Under the pieces are notes generated by a model. The model was not told the origin of the DNA and did no database searches. It worked only from the letters and a program-made list of their open reading frames with translations. Of a stretch of 64,000 nt of DNA, positions 1 to 7,076 are shown in pieces. The DNA is from CAZCAC01 sp964496575 (GTDB lineage: Bacteria > Planctomycetota > UBA1135 > GCA-002686595). The stretch spans positions 17,131-81,130 of the forward strand of contig CAZCAC010000027.1 in NCBI GenBank assembly GCA_964496575.1, given 5' to 3'. The position numbers and the translations under genes are program-made. Positions within the stretch are counted from its first letter, which is position 1, and every line of letters starts with the position of its first letter.

Positions 1-426
1 TCCAACGGCGCCGGGTGCGCGAACGGCACCTTCGCCGCCGGAGCCCGCCTCCGGGCGAGCGGCCTTCCCAGCGTCAGTGGCGACAGCCTGGTGCTGCATG
101 GAGCTCGGGGCCAGCCGAACAACACGGGGCTGTTCTTCCAGGCGCTCAACGACCTCGATGGCGGAGGGGCCTTTCTCGGCGACGGCATCCGCTGCGCGGG
201 TGGTCTCCTGAAGCGGATGAAGGTGCAATCGAACGACGCGAACGGGGACGCGAACACCAGCGGGACGGTGATCTCCGTTCGGTCGGCGCAGCTGGGAGAC
301 CTTCTCTCGCCAGGTGATGTACGGCGCTATCAGTGGTGGTACCGCGACACGGGCAATCCACCCTGCGGTCCCGGCGTGAACGATTCCAACACCTCGAACG
401 GCCTGGAGATTCACTGGCAGCCGTAG
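1..426 (+). CDS. C-terminal end of a CFG-domain exported protein (partial)
   Basis: The reading frame is open from base 1 and ends at a TAG at 424-426, so only the last 141 residues of a protein that starts outside the window are present. All visible sequence belongs to the CFG domain found at the C-terminus of seven other proteins here. It contains Gly-Cys-Ala-Asn-Gly near the start, Gly-Asp-Gly-Ile-Arg-Cys-Ala-Gly-Gly in the middle, and Tyr-Gln-Trp-Trp-Tyr-Arg-Asp, Pro-Cys-Gly and Ser-Asn-Gly near the end. The closest relative is the next gene downstream, with which it shares the Trp-Trp variant and the GlyIleArgCys variant, so the two are probably tandem paralogues. The N-terminal function cannot be inferred. 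The domain appears extracellular, judged from signal peptides on its relatives. Confidence 0.85.
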   Translation, partial: SNGAGCANGTFAAGARLRASGLPSVSGDSLVLHGARGQPNNTGLFFQALNDLDGGGAFLGDGIRCAGGLLKRMKVQSNDANGDANTSGTVISVRSAQLGDLLSPGDVRRYQWWYRDTGNPPCGPGVNDSNTSNGLEIHWQP

Positions 427-495
427 CTTCGGCCGTTCCGATCTCCCTCTCTCGAACCAGCCCCTGCCCCCGGATCGGCGAACCAGGAGAGCACA

Positions 496-1947
496 ATGCG
501 TCACCTCCCCATGATCATCGTCACGCTCGTGAGTCTCGGCGTCGGCGCCTCCGCCCAGAAGACCTCCTCGATCCTGCCCGTGCCGAGTGTGAAGCACGCT
601 GGCACCTACCACGTGGCGACCAGGACCTGGACCCGTGGAGAACGGCCGCTGGCCAGGGGGGAGTACGATGTCATCTACGACAACAGCTGCGCCGGGAAGT
701 GGTACACCGCCCTCGAGCAGCAGACCTTCCACGATGACGGCCGAATCCCCAGCCACACCTCGCCGCAGGTGGATCAGGAACCCTTCGGCAGCGGCAACTG
801 GATGAATACGTCGCTCGTTGGCACCGGGTACGGCTACGACGTGAGCGCGTACCAGTTTGCGTATTGCACCGGTGTCGCGGCGCCGATGACCGCGATGACG
901 CTTTTCTACGAATGCTACAGCGCCTGCTCGGACGCGAGCGGGCTCACTCCGACGATGGCCCTGCAGCTCCCGGGTCTGCCCGGTTCTCCTACCCCCGGCA
1001 TCAACATCGGCTGCTGGGTCGTCGATATCGACCTCCTCGGCTCCACGTTCAGCTTCCACATGAAGGGTGACTGCGATGGGAGCTGGGGTGGCTCGCCGGC
1101 GCTCGACAATTTCGGCTACGCCTACATGCAGGTGACCCCCGACCCCGCCGCCATATCCGGACCGATCCTGACCGGTGACCCGGACGGCATCATCGACGAT
1201 GCGGGGCCCGGTGGTACCGGCTGCTGCGTCGGCTGCAATACCATCTTCTGGGCCGGCTCGAACGTGCCCGGCACCGCCACGGACGGATCGGGACTGAACA
1301 ACCAGAACTTCTTCGAGATGGACGACTACCTCGGCGGCTCGACCTTCGTCTACAACGGCTGCTACTGGTGCTGCTATTCGGCCACCGCGCCCTACATGTC
1401 GATCCACATGGAGATCCTGGGGGATGGCGACTGTTGCCCGCCTCCTCCGCCCCAGAAGTACTGCTTCGGCCACACCAGCCAGGGCAACACCTGTCCCTGT
1501 TCGAACGACAACGACCAGAGTGACCAGGAGTCCGGCTGCGCGAACGGTACCTACGCCGCCGGCGCCTCCCTCGACGGCACCGGCAGCGCCCGCCTCTCCA
1601 ATGATACGGTCGTCCTTCACGGCACTAGAGGCCAGCCGAACAACTCGAGCATGTTCTTCCAGGCGCTCAACAGCCTCGACGGTCTGGGCGTCTACCTCGG
1701 GGATGGCATCCGCTGCGCCGGTGGTTTCCTGAAGCGGCTGAAGGTCGCGCAGAACGACGCCATCGGGGACGCGGATACCGCCGGGACCGTGATCTCCGTT
1801 CGCTCGGCGCAGCTCGGCGACACTCTCTCACCAGGCGATATCCGTCGCTATCAGTGGTGGTATCGCGATACGAGCAACCCGCCTTGCGGGCCGGGGGTCA
1901 ACGACTCCAACAGCTCGAACGGTCTGGAGATTCACTGGTTGCCCTGA
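496..1947 (+). CDS. Exported cysteine-rich protein with C-terminal CFG domain
   Basis: The 483-residue protein starts with a clear signal peptide (residues 1-20, cleavage after Ala-Ser-Ala). Residues 22-320 form a cysteine-rich region I do not recognise, with paired cysteines such as Cys-Cys-Val-Gly-Cys and Cys-Tyr-Trp-Cys-Cys, closed by a Cys-Cys-Pro5 linker. Residues 322-483 are the CFG domain. As in the partial gene upstream, the cysteine usually found in Tyr-Gln-Cys-Trp-Tyr is replaced by Trp, leaving an even number of domain cysteines, which would suit disulfides in an oxidising compartment. The ATG at 496 is preceded by a GGAGAG-like ribosome site. It lies 69 bases after the upstream paralogue on the same strand. 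A surface or extracellular structural role is inference. Confidence 0.9.
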   Translation: MRHLPMIIVTLVSLGVGASAQKTSSILPVPSVKHAGTYHVATRTWTRGERPLARGEYDVIYDNSCAGKWYTALEQQTFHDDGRIPSHTSPQVDQEPFGSGNWMNTSLVGTGYGYDVSAYQFAYCTGVAAPMTAMTLFYECYSACSDASGLTPTMALQLPGLPGSPTPGINIGCWVVDIDLLGSTFSFHMKGDCDGSWGGSPALDNFGYAYMQVTPDPAAISGPILTGDPDGIIDDAGPGGTGCCVGCNTIFWAGSNVPGTATDGSGLNNQNFFEMDDYLGGSTFVYNGCYWCCYSATAPYMSIHMEILGDGDCCPPPPPQKYCFGHTSQGNTCPCSNDNDQSDQESGCANGTYAAGASLDGTGSARLSNDTVVLHGTRGQPNNSSMFFQALNSLDGLGVYLGDGIRCAGGFLKRLKVAQNDAIGDADTAGTVISVRSAQLGDTLSPGDIRRYQWWYRDTSNPPCGPGVNDSNSSNGLEIHWLP

Positions 1948-2018
1948 TCACCTGCGGCCAGGATCTGGTTCTGGCGCCCCGTCCTCGATAGTCTCCTTTC
2001 CGTGAGGAGGTGACGCCC

Positions 2019-2534
2019 ATGTCGTTGTCGAGAAGAACGCTGCTGACCGGAATCGTCCCCGTGACGGTCGCCACGGGGGCGCCGGCGCTTCGTGGATGGG
2101 ACCAGGAGAAGAAGGGGATGTCGTACGAGCTCTTTCCCGTCGGTCGTGTGGAAAAGACCGAGGGTACGACCAGGATCAGGATCCTCGAGGAGTACACCGA
2201 TGCCTTGCTGGGGCTCGAGTCGTGGTCGCACATCAACGTGCTCTACTGGTTCGACAAGAACGACACCCCCGCGAAGCGCCGGATCCTGCAGGTCCATCCC
2301 CGGGGGAATCGCGAGAATCCCCTCACCGGCGTCTTTGCCTGCCGGTCTCCCGTGCGGCCGAACCTGATCGCCATGACGGTGTGCAAGGTGCTCTCGGTGG
2401 CCGATGGGGTCATCACCATCGACACGATCGACGCTTTCGACGAGACTCCCGTACTGGACATCAAACCGCTGATCCGGGCCGACGAGCCGCGAGAGGACCT
2501 GCGCTTTCCGGACTGGGTCGGGAAGAAGAAGTAG
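2019..2534 (+). CDS. TrmO/TsaA-family (UPF0066) methyltransferase-like protein with Tat-type leader
   Basis: The C-terminal 135 or so residues match the TrmO/TsaA fold, known for SAM-dependent N6-methylation of t6A37 in tRNA. Visible marks are Gly-Val-Phe-Ala-Cys-Arg-Ser-Pro-Val-Arg-Pro-Asn and Asp-Ala-Phe-Asp-Glu-Thr-Pro-Val-Leu-Asp-Ile-Lys-Pro. The family Pro-Ile-Gly after Arg-Pro-Asn is Leu-Ile-Ala here. The N-terminus reads Ser-Arg-Arg-Thr-Leu-Leu followed by a hydrophobic stretch, a twin-arginine-like signal that is out of place on a tRNA enzyme. ATG 2019 has GAGGAGG eight bases upstream; a GTG at 2010 is also in frame. A second in-frame ATG at 2118 has AGGAG nine bases upstream and would give the bare cytosolic domain. 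The SDR gene follows 32 bases downstream. The family call is firm; location and substrate are not. Confidence 0.8.
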   Translation: MSLSRRTLLTGIVPVTVATGAPALRGWDQEKKGMSYELFPVGRVEKTEGTTRIRILEEYTDALLGLESWSHINVLYWFDKNDTPAKRRILQVHPRGNRENPLTGVFACRSPVRPNLIAMTVCKVLSVADGVITIDTIDAFDETPVLDIKPLIRADEPREDLRFPDWVGKKK

Positions 2535-2566
2535 CCGGGCGGCGCCGATCCTGGTATTCGAAGGGC

Positions 2567-3340
2567 ATGTCTCGAGCCGAACTGACCGGGAAGATCGCCC
2601 TCGTCACCGGGGCGTCACGTGGCATCGGTCGCGCCGTCGCCATTCAGCTGGCCGCTTCCGGAGCGACCGTGGCCGTGCACTACCGCTCCGATCGCGAGGC
2701 GGCGATGGAGACGCTCGCCTCCCTCGCGGGAACGGGCCACGACGTCGTTCAGGCCGACGTCGCGGCTCCCGATCAGGTCGAGCGGATGGTCGCCGAAGTC
2801 GCCGAGCGACTGGGGGGGCTCGACGTCCTGGTCAACAACGCCGGGATCTACGTCGAGCACTCACTCCCCGGGCTCGCCGAGCTCGACTATCCGACCTGGC
2901 AAAAGGTCTGGCGGGAAACCCTCGACGTCAACCTCGTCGGTGCGGCGAACGCGGCGTTCTGCGCGGCACGGTTGATGGCCAGGCGCGGTGGGGGGCGCAT
3001 CATCAACGTCGGTTCGCGCGGTGCCTACCGTGGCGAGCCGACCGCACCCGCCTACGGTGCCAGCAAGGCGGGGATGCATGCGATGAGCCAGTCGCTGGCG
3101 CTCTCCCTCGGACCGCTCGGCATCGCCGTCACCGCGGTCGCGCCAGGCTGGGTCGAGACCGACATGACCCGCGAGGCACTGGCGAGCGAGCGCGGTGATG
3201 AGGTGCGCGCCCAGAGCCCCCTCGGCCGCGTCGCCACGGCCGAGGAGATCGCGAGCGTCGTGCTCTTCCTGGCGCTCCCGGGATCGGAGTGGGTCACCGG
3301 TGGAGTGATCGACGCCAACGGTGCTTCGTACCTTCGCTAG
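2567..3340 (+). CDS. Short-chain dehydrogenase/reductase (SDR), FabG-like
   Basis: This 257-residue classical SDR carries the NAD(P)-binding Thr-Gly-Ala-Ser-Arg-Gly-Ile-Gly motif at residues 14-21, Asn-Asn-Ala-Gly, a catalytic Ser in Val-Gly-Ser-Arg, and Tyr-Gly-Ala-Ser-Lys. The C-terminal Pro-Gly-Trp-Val-Glu-Thr-Asp-Met and Val-Thr-Gly-Gly-Val-Ile-Asp-Ala-Asn-Gly segments are typical of FabG-like 3-oxoacyl or sugar/alcohol reductases. The open frame extends upstream to 2096 only as an overlap with the TrmO-like gene; the ATG at 2567 begins the recognisable Rossmann fold. The stop lies nine bases from the convergent UroD-like gene, leaving no room for a separate terminator. The substrate cannot be named from sequence. 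Confidence 0.9.
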   Translation: MSRAELTGKIALVTGASRGIGRAVAIQLAASGATVAVHYRSDREAAMETLASLAGTGHDVVQADVAAPDQVERMVAEVAERLGGLDVLVNNAGIYVEHSLPGLAELDYPTWQKVWRETLDVNLVGAANAAFCAARLMARRGGGRIINVGSRGAYRGEPTAPAYGASKAGMHAMSQSLALSLGPLGIAVTAVAPGWVETDMTREALASERGDEVRAQSPLGRVATAEEIASVVLFLALPGSEWVTGGVIDANGASYLR

Positions 3341-3349
3341 GGACTCGGC

Positions 3350-4351
3350 TCAGCGCCGATACTCGATCGGCTCGCAGAGCGCCAGGAGGTTCTCGCGCGG
3401 CGTCGACGGCGGAATCTCGCATCCCGCGTTGACCAGGAACGGGTTGCCCACCGCCTCGTAGCACTCCAGCACCCGCGCGCGGATCGTGTCGGGCGTGCCC
3501 AGTGCGACGACCGAAACGGGGTCCACGTTGCCGGCCAGCGCCACGTGCGGCGGGATCGTCCGCCGGGCCAGCGCCAGGTCGACGAGGTGATCGACGTCGA
3601 GGATGTCGATCGGCAGCTCGGCGATCCCCGGCAGGAGATGGGTGATGTCGCCGCAGATGTGCAGGCGCACGCGCGCGCCCATCGCCTGGATCGCGGTGAG
3701 CAGCGTCCGCTGGCGCGGCCACACGAGCTCCTCGTACATCGTTGGCGAGATCTGGCTGGCGATCGCATCGCCGACACCCACCGTGTCGACCCCCGCCGCG
3801 ACCTGCGCTTGGGCGAACTCGATACCCACCTCGACACAACGGTCCATCAGCTCACCCACGAAGGCGGGAGCGTCGTAGAGATCCAGAAGGAAGTTCTGCA
3901 CCCCGCGCAGGTCGGCGGCCTCGGCGGCAGGGCCTTCGATCCAGCCGAGGATCGATAGCTCGCCCTCTGCCGCCCGTGCGAAGCGATGCACCGCCTGAAT
4001 CCGATCGCGCATCCGTGGTGAGGACAAGGGATCGGGGCGAGTGAGGAGGGCGAGATCGCGCGCCTCCTCCAGTGGCGCTCGCACGCATCGAGGGCCGCTG
4101 GGCTCGAAGATCACCTCGGCCCCGAAACCCGCCGCCTCCCGGTACGGATCGGAGATGACACTGAGCTGATCGAGCCCGAAGTCGCGTGCGCAAGCGAGGT
4201 GTGCTGCTGTGAGGACCTCGAAGTCCTCGGTGTAGCGCCCGTAGTCCGAGTCGATGTACTCGGCGGCGAACTGCATCAGGATCGGGACGCGGGGGAGGAA
4301 GTCGACCGCCTCGCCCCGCAACGTCGCCTCGTATCGTTCCCGACCGTTCAT
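3350..4351 (-). CDS. Uroporphyrinogen decarboxylase (URO-D)-superfamily protein
   Basis: The 333-residue TIM-barrel protein matches the URO-D/MtaA/CmuA superfamily rather than heme-type HemE. It has the His-Ile-Cys-Gly-Asp strand, the Asp-Ile-Leu-Asp-Val-Asp-His turn, Ala-Leu-Ala-Gly-Asn-Val-Asp-Pro and a terminal Asn-Ala-Gly-Cys-Glu-Ile-Pro. His-x-Cys-Gly-Asp and Gly-Cys-Glu are the positions that bind zinc in methyltransferase members of this superfamily, so a corrinoid or other methyl-transfer role is possible. ATG 4351 is ten bases after the stop of the Gfo/Idh gene, so the two are likely one transcript. Planctomycetes carry many such copies in carbohydrate loci; the function there is not established. 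Confidence 0.85.
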   Translation of the reverse strand: MNGRERYEATLRGEAVDFLPRVPILMQFAAEYIDSDYGRYTEDFEVLTAAHLACARDFGLDQLSVISDPYREAAGFGAEVIFEPSGPRCVRAPLEEARDLALLTRPDPLSSPRMRDRIQAVHRFARAAEGELSILGWIEGPAAEAADLRGVQNFLLDLYDAPAFVGELMDRCVEVGIEFAQAQVAAGVDTVGVGDAIASQISPTMYEELVWPRQRTLLTAIQAMGARVRLHICGDITHLLPGIAELPIDILDVDHLVDLALARRTIPPHVALAGNVDPVSVVALGTPDTIRARVLECYEAVGNPFLVNAGCEIPPSTPRENLLALCEPIEYRR

Positions 4352-4361
4352 CGATGTTCCC

Positions 4362-5717
4362 TCAGAGGCCTTCGACCTCCCATCCCTGCCGGTAGGTGCG
4401 CCGCAGCAAGGCGCTCGCCTTCGGATCGCCGGAGAGCTCCATCTTCTTCGCATCCCAGCGCAGCTCGCGGTCGGGAAGGCGCGTGGCGAGCGCACCGAGC
4501 AGCACCGTCTCGGTCAAGGGACCGGAGTAGGCGAAGCCCGCCGCGGTCTCCTCGCCGCCGAGGATCGCGTCGACGTAGTGGTGGTAGTGATTGCGCCCGG
4601 CCAGCTCCGGCTTCGGATACTCCGCATACTTCTCCTGCGGGTACAACGTGGGGTCGGCGCCGTGTGGGTGCAGCAGCGCTCCCTCCTCGCCGATGAACAG
4701 CGCGCCCTGCGCCGGGTACTCGGCGCCGTCGATCCGCTGGCGGTACTCGTCGGCGGGGTACTTGAAGCCGTCCGACCAGGTGACCTCGATCGTCCTTCCG
4801 ACGGTCCGCTCGTTCCCCGGGTAGACGTAGCGAACGATCTGCCACGTGGGGTACGTCTCGCTGAAGCGTCCCGGCGTATCGCGCCACTCCGGCTCGACCT
4901 CCGCGCGGATCGAGAGCGGAGCGCCGAGCTCCAGCGCTCGAAACGCCGCGTCGGTGATATGGCAACCCATGTCGCCGAGCCAGCCGACGCCGAAGTCCTG
5001 CCACCCGCGCCAGAAGGTGGGGTGGTAGACCTCGGGCACGAACGGCCGCTCCGGCGCCGTGCCGAGCCACCCGTCCCAGTCGAGCTTCTCGGGTGCTGGC
5101 GAGGTCGCGGTCGGGCGGGGCCCGGTGGGGCGGTACTTCCACGGATCCTTGTTGGACCAGAGGAAGACCTTCTCGACCTTCCCGATCGCGCCGTCGCGGA
5201 TCATCTTCACCGTGGCCCGGTCTCCGTACGACGACGTGACCTGCACGCCCATCTGCGTGACGGTGCCGGCTTTCGCCGCGGCTTCGGCGATCACGCGCGC
5301 CTCGTGAACGTCGTGGGTCAGCGGCTTCTGGCAGTACACGTGCTTGCCACGTCGGAGTGCGTCCAGCGTGACCGGCGCGTGCATGTGGTCCGGAATGGTG
5401 ACGTTGATCGAGTCGATCCGATCCCCCTCCCGGTCGAGGAGCTCGCGCCAGTCCTGGTAGACGCGCGCGTCGGGGAACGCCTTCACCGCCTGCGCGGTGC
5501 GGGAGAGGTCCACGTCACAGAAAGCGACGATCTCCACGTCCGGATGCGCCGCGATCTGGTTCAGGTCACCCCAGCCCTGGCCGCCGGTTCCGATCGAAGC
5601 GTGCTGCACCTTCTCACCCGGTGATCGAGCCCGGAGCGTCCGGGGGAGCACGATCGAGGCGAGGCCCGCGGCTGCGGTGCCCTGGAGGAAATTCCGGCGG
5701 GGGACCCTTCGTGTCAT
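4362..5717 (-). CDS. Gfo/Idh/MocA-family oxidoreductase with Tat signal
   Basis: The 451-residue protein begins with a twin-arginine leader (Arg-Arg-Asn-Phe-Leu-Gln-Gly followed by an Ala/Gly-rich hydrophobic stretch), so it should be exported folded, with cofactor already bound. The N-terminal Rossmann domain has Ile-Gly-Thr-Gly-Gly-Gln-Gly-Trp-Gly, and the dinucleotide-proximal Glu-Lys-Pro is Gln-Lys-Pro-Leu-Thr-His here. A long insertion-rich C-terminal domain with Gly-Asp-Met-Gly-Cys-His is typical of planctomycetal exported members. ATG 5717 is preferred over the GTG at 5726 because GAAGAGG lies eight bases upstream of it. The gene is followed directly by the UroD-like gene. The substrate is probably a glycoside or sugar; this is inference from family and context. 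Confidence 0.92.
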   Translation of the reverse strand: MTRRVPRRNFLQGTAAAGLASIVLPRTLRARSPGEKVQHASIGTGGQGWGDLNQIAAHPDVEIVAFCDVDLSRTAQAVKAFPDARVYQDWRELLDREGDRIDSINVTIPDHMHAPVTLDALRRGKHVYCQKPLTHDVHEARVIAEAAAKAGTVTQMGVQVTSSYGDRATVKMIRDGAIGKVEKVFLWSNKDPWKYRPTGPRPTATSPAPEKLDWDGWLGTAPERPFVPEVYHPTFWRGWQDFGVGWLGDMGCHITDAAFRALELGAPLSIRAEVEPEWRDTPGRFSETYPTWQIVRYVYPGNERTVGRTIEVTWSDGFKYPADEYRQRIDGAEYPAQGALFIGEEGALLHPHGADPTLYPQEKYAEYPKPELAGRNHYHHYVDAILGGEETAAGFAYSGPLTETVLLGALATRLPDRELRWDAKKMELSGDPKASALLRRTYRQGWEVEGL

Positions 5718-5918
5718 CGCACTCACCTCTTCTTCCTGGATGGAGTGAAGCTCTCGAAGCCGAGTCAGGCGGCGTTAGGATACCACCAGGGAACATCGTC
5801 GCGAAGGCCGCCACGGGCGCTCCCCGGCTCGCCGAGCTGCAATGGATGCACGCCGGCGTCCCAGGATGGACAATGGGACCCCCCGGACGCCACATCGATT
5901 CACCCCCTCCACGATCCG

Positions 5919-7067
5919 ATGAACGACACGATCGCCTCCGCCGAGTTCCAGCCCTTCCTGATGGAGCGGCTGATGTCCAAATACGAACAAGACGTCGAGT
6001 TCAACCTCTCCGAGAGCGGGGTGCTTCCGGTGACGTTGCGCGAGCTGCTGCAAGACGATCTCGATCGCGCCGCGTCCCTGCTCGATATCGATCTGAACTA
6101 CCCCTGGGTGAACGGTCCGCCCGAGCTGCGCAGTCAGATCGCCACGCTGTACGACGGTGCCGGCGAGGAGAACGTTCTCGTCACCGTCGGTGCGGCGGAG
6201 GCGAACTACATCACCACGCGGACCTTGCTCGCTCCCGGCGATGAGATCGCGATCATGCTCCCCAACTACATGCAGATCTGGGGGATCGCGAAGAACCACG
6301 ACTACGCCGTGAGGGAGTTCCACCTTCGCGAGGAGAACGGCTGGGCGCTCGATCGTGGGGAGCTGAACGAGGTGGTCACCGGGAAGACACGATTGATCGC
6401 CGTCTGCAACCCGAACAACCCGACCGGTCGCGCGCTCTCCGTCGACGAGATGGACGCGATCGTCGCCGCGGCCGAGCGCGTCGGTGCGTGGATCCTCGCC
6501 GACGAGGTCTACCGCGGCGCGGAACGCTGTGTCGAGGAGGAAACGCCGTCCTTCTACGGGCGCTACGACCGCGTGATCGCCAACGGCAGCCTGAGCAAGG
6601 CCTACGGCTTGCCCGGCCTGCGCATCGGCTGGTCGATGGGACCGCCCGAGATGCTGGAGGAGATCTGGGCGCGACACGAGTACACGACGATCTCGGCCAC
6701 TCGAATCTCGAACGAACTCGCGACGGTCGCTCTCTCCCCGGGGGTGCGCCCCCGGCTGATCCAGCGGACGCGCGGCTTCATCCGGCGCGGCTACCCGATC
6801 CTCGAGCAGTGGATGGAGACCCACGGCGACACCTTCCGGATCACCCCGCCCGACGCCGCGGCGATCGCCTTCCTGCGCTACGACCTCGAGATCAACTCGA
6901 CCGAGCTGGCGCGGCGCCTCCGAGAGGAGAAGGGCGTGCTGGTGGTTCCCGGAGATCACTTCGGGATGGACCACTTCCTGCGCATCAGCTTCGGGCTGCC
7001 CGCGGACTACCTGGAGCCGGCGCTGGAACGGATCCGGGAGCTCCTGACCTCTCCCGACGTCCGGTAG
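5919..7067 (+). CDS. Class I/II PLP-dependent aminotransferase
   Basis: The 382-residue fold-type I aminotransferase has Asn-Pro-Asn-Asn-Pro-Thr-Gly at 164-170, the PLP pyridine-binding Asp195 in Ala-Asp-Glu-Val-Tyr, and the Schiff-base Lys227 in Ser-Leu-Ser-Lys-Ala-Tyr-Gly followed by Gly-Leu-Arg-Ile-Gly-Trp. It resembles aspartate-type and capreomycidine-synthase-like members, but the substrate cannot be assigned. The open frame reaches upstream to 5745; recognisable sequence starts at ATG 5919, 60 nt past which conserved residues begin. It is divergent from the exported Gfo/Idh gene, with about 200 bases between them for two promoters, and is followed ten bases later by the exported hydrolase-like gene. 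Confidence 0.9.
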   Translation: MNDTIASAEFQPFLMERLMSKYEQDVEFNLSESGVLPVTLRELLQDDLDRAASLLDIDLNYPWVNGPPELRSQIATLYDGAGEENVLVTVGAAEANYITTRTLLAPGDEIAIMLPNYMQIWGIAKNHDYAVREFHLREENGWALDRGELNEVVTGKTRLIAVCNPNNPTGRALSVDEMDAIVAAAERVGAWILADEVYRGAERCVEEETPSFYGRYDRVIANGSLSKAYGLPGLRIGWSMGPPEMLEEIWARHEYTTISATRISNELATVALSPGVRPRLIQRTRGFIRRGYPILEQWMETHGDTFRITPPDAAAIAFLRYDLEINSTELARRLREEKGVLVVPGDHFGMDHFLRISFGLPADYLEPALERIRELLTSPDVR

Positions 7068-7076
7068 AATCCGAGC

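Noticed and set aside
3350..4351. Heme biosynthesis HemE
   Set aside because: The protein lacks HemE N-terminal arginines and has the His-x-Cys-Gly metal-type positions of the methyltransferase branch; no heme genes are near.
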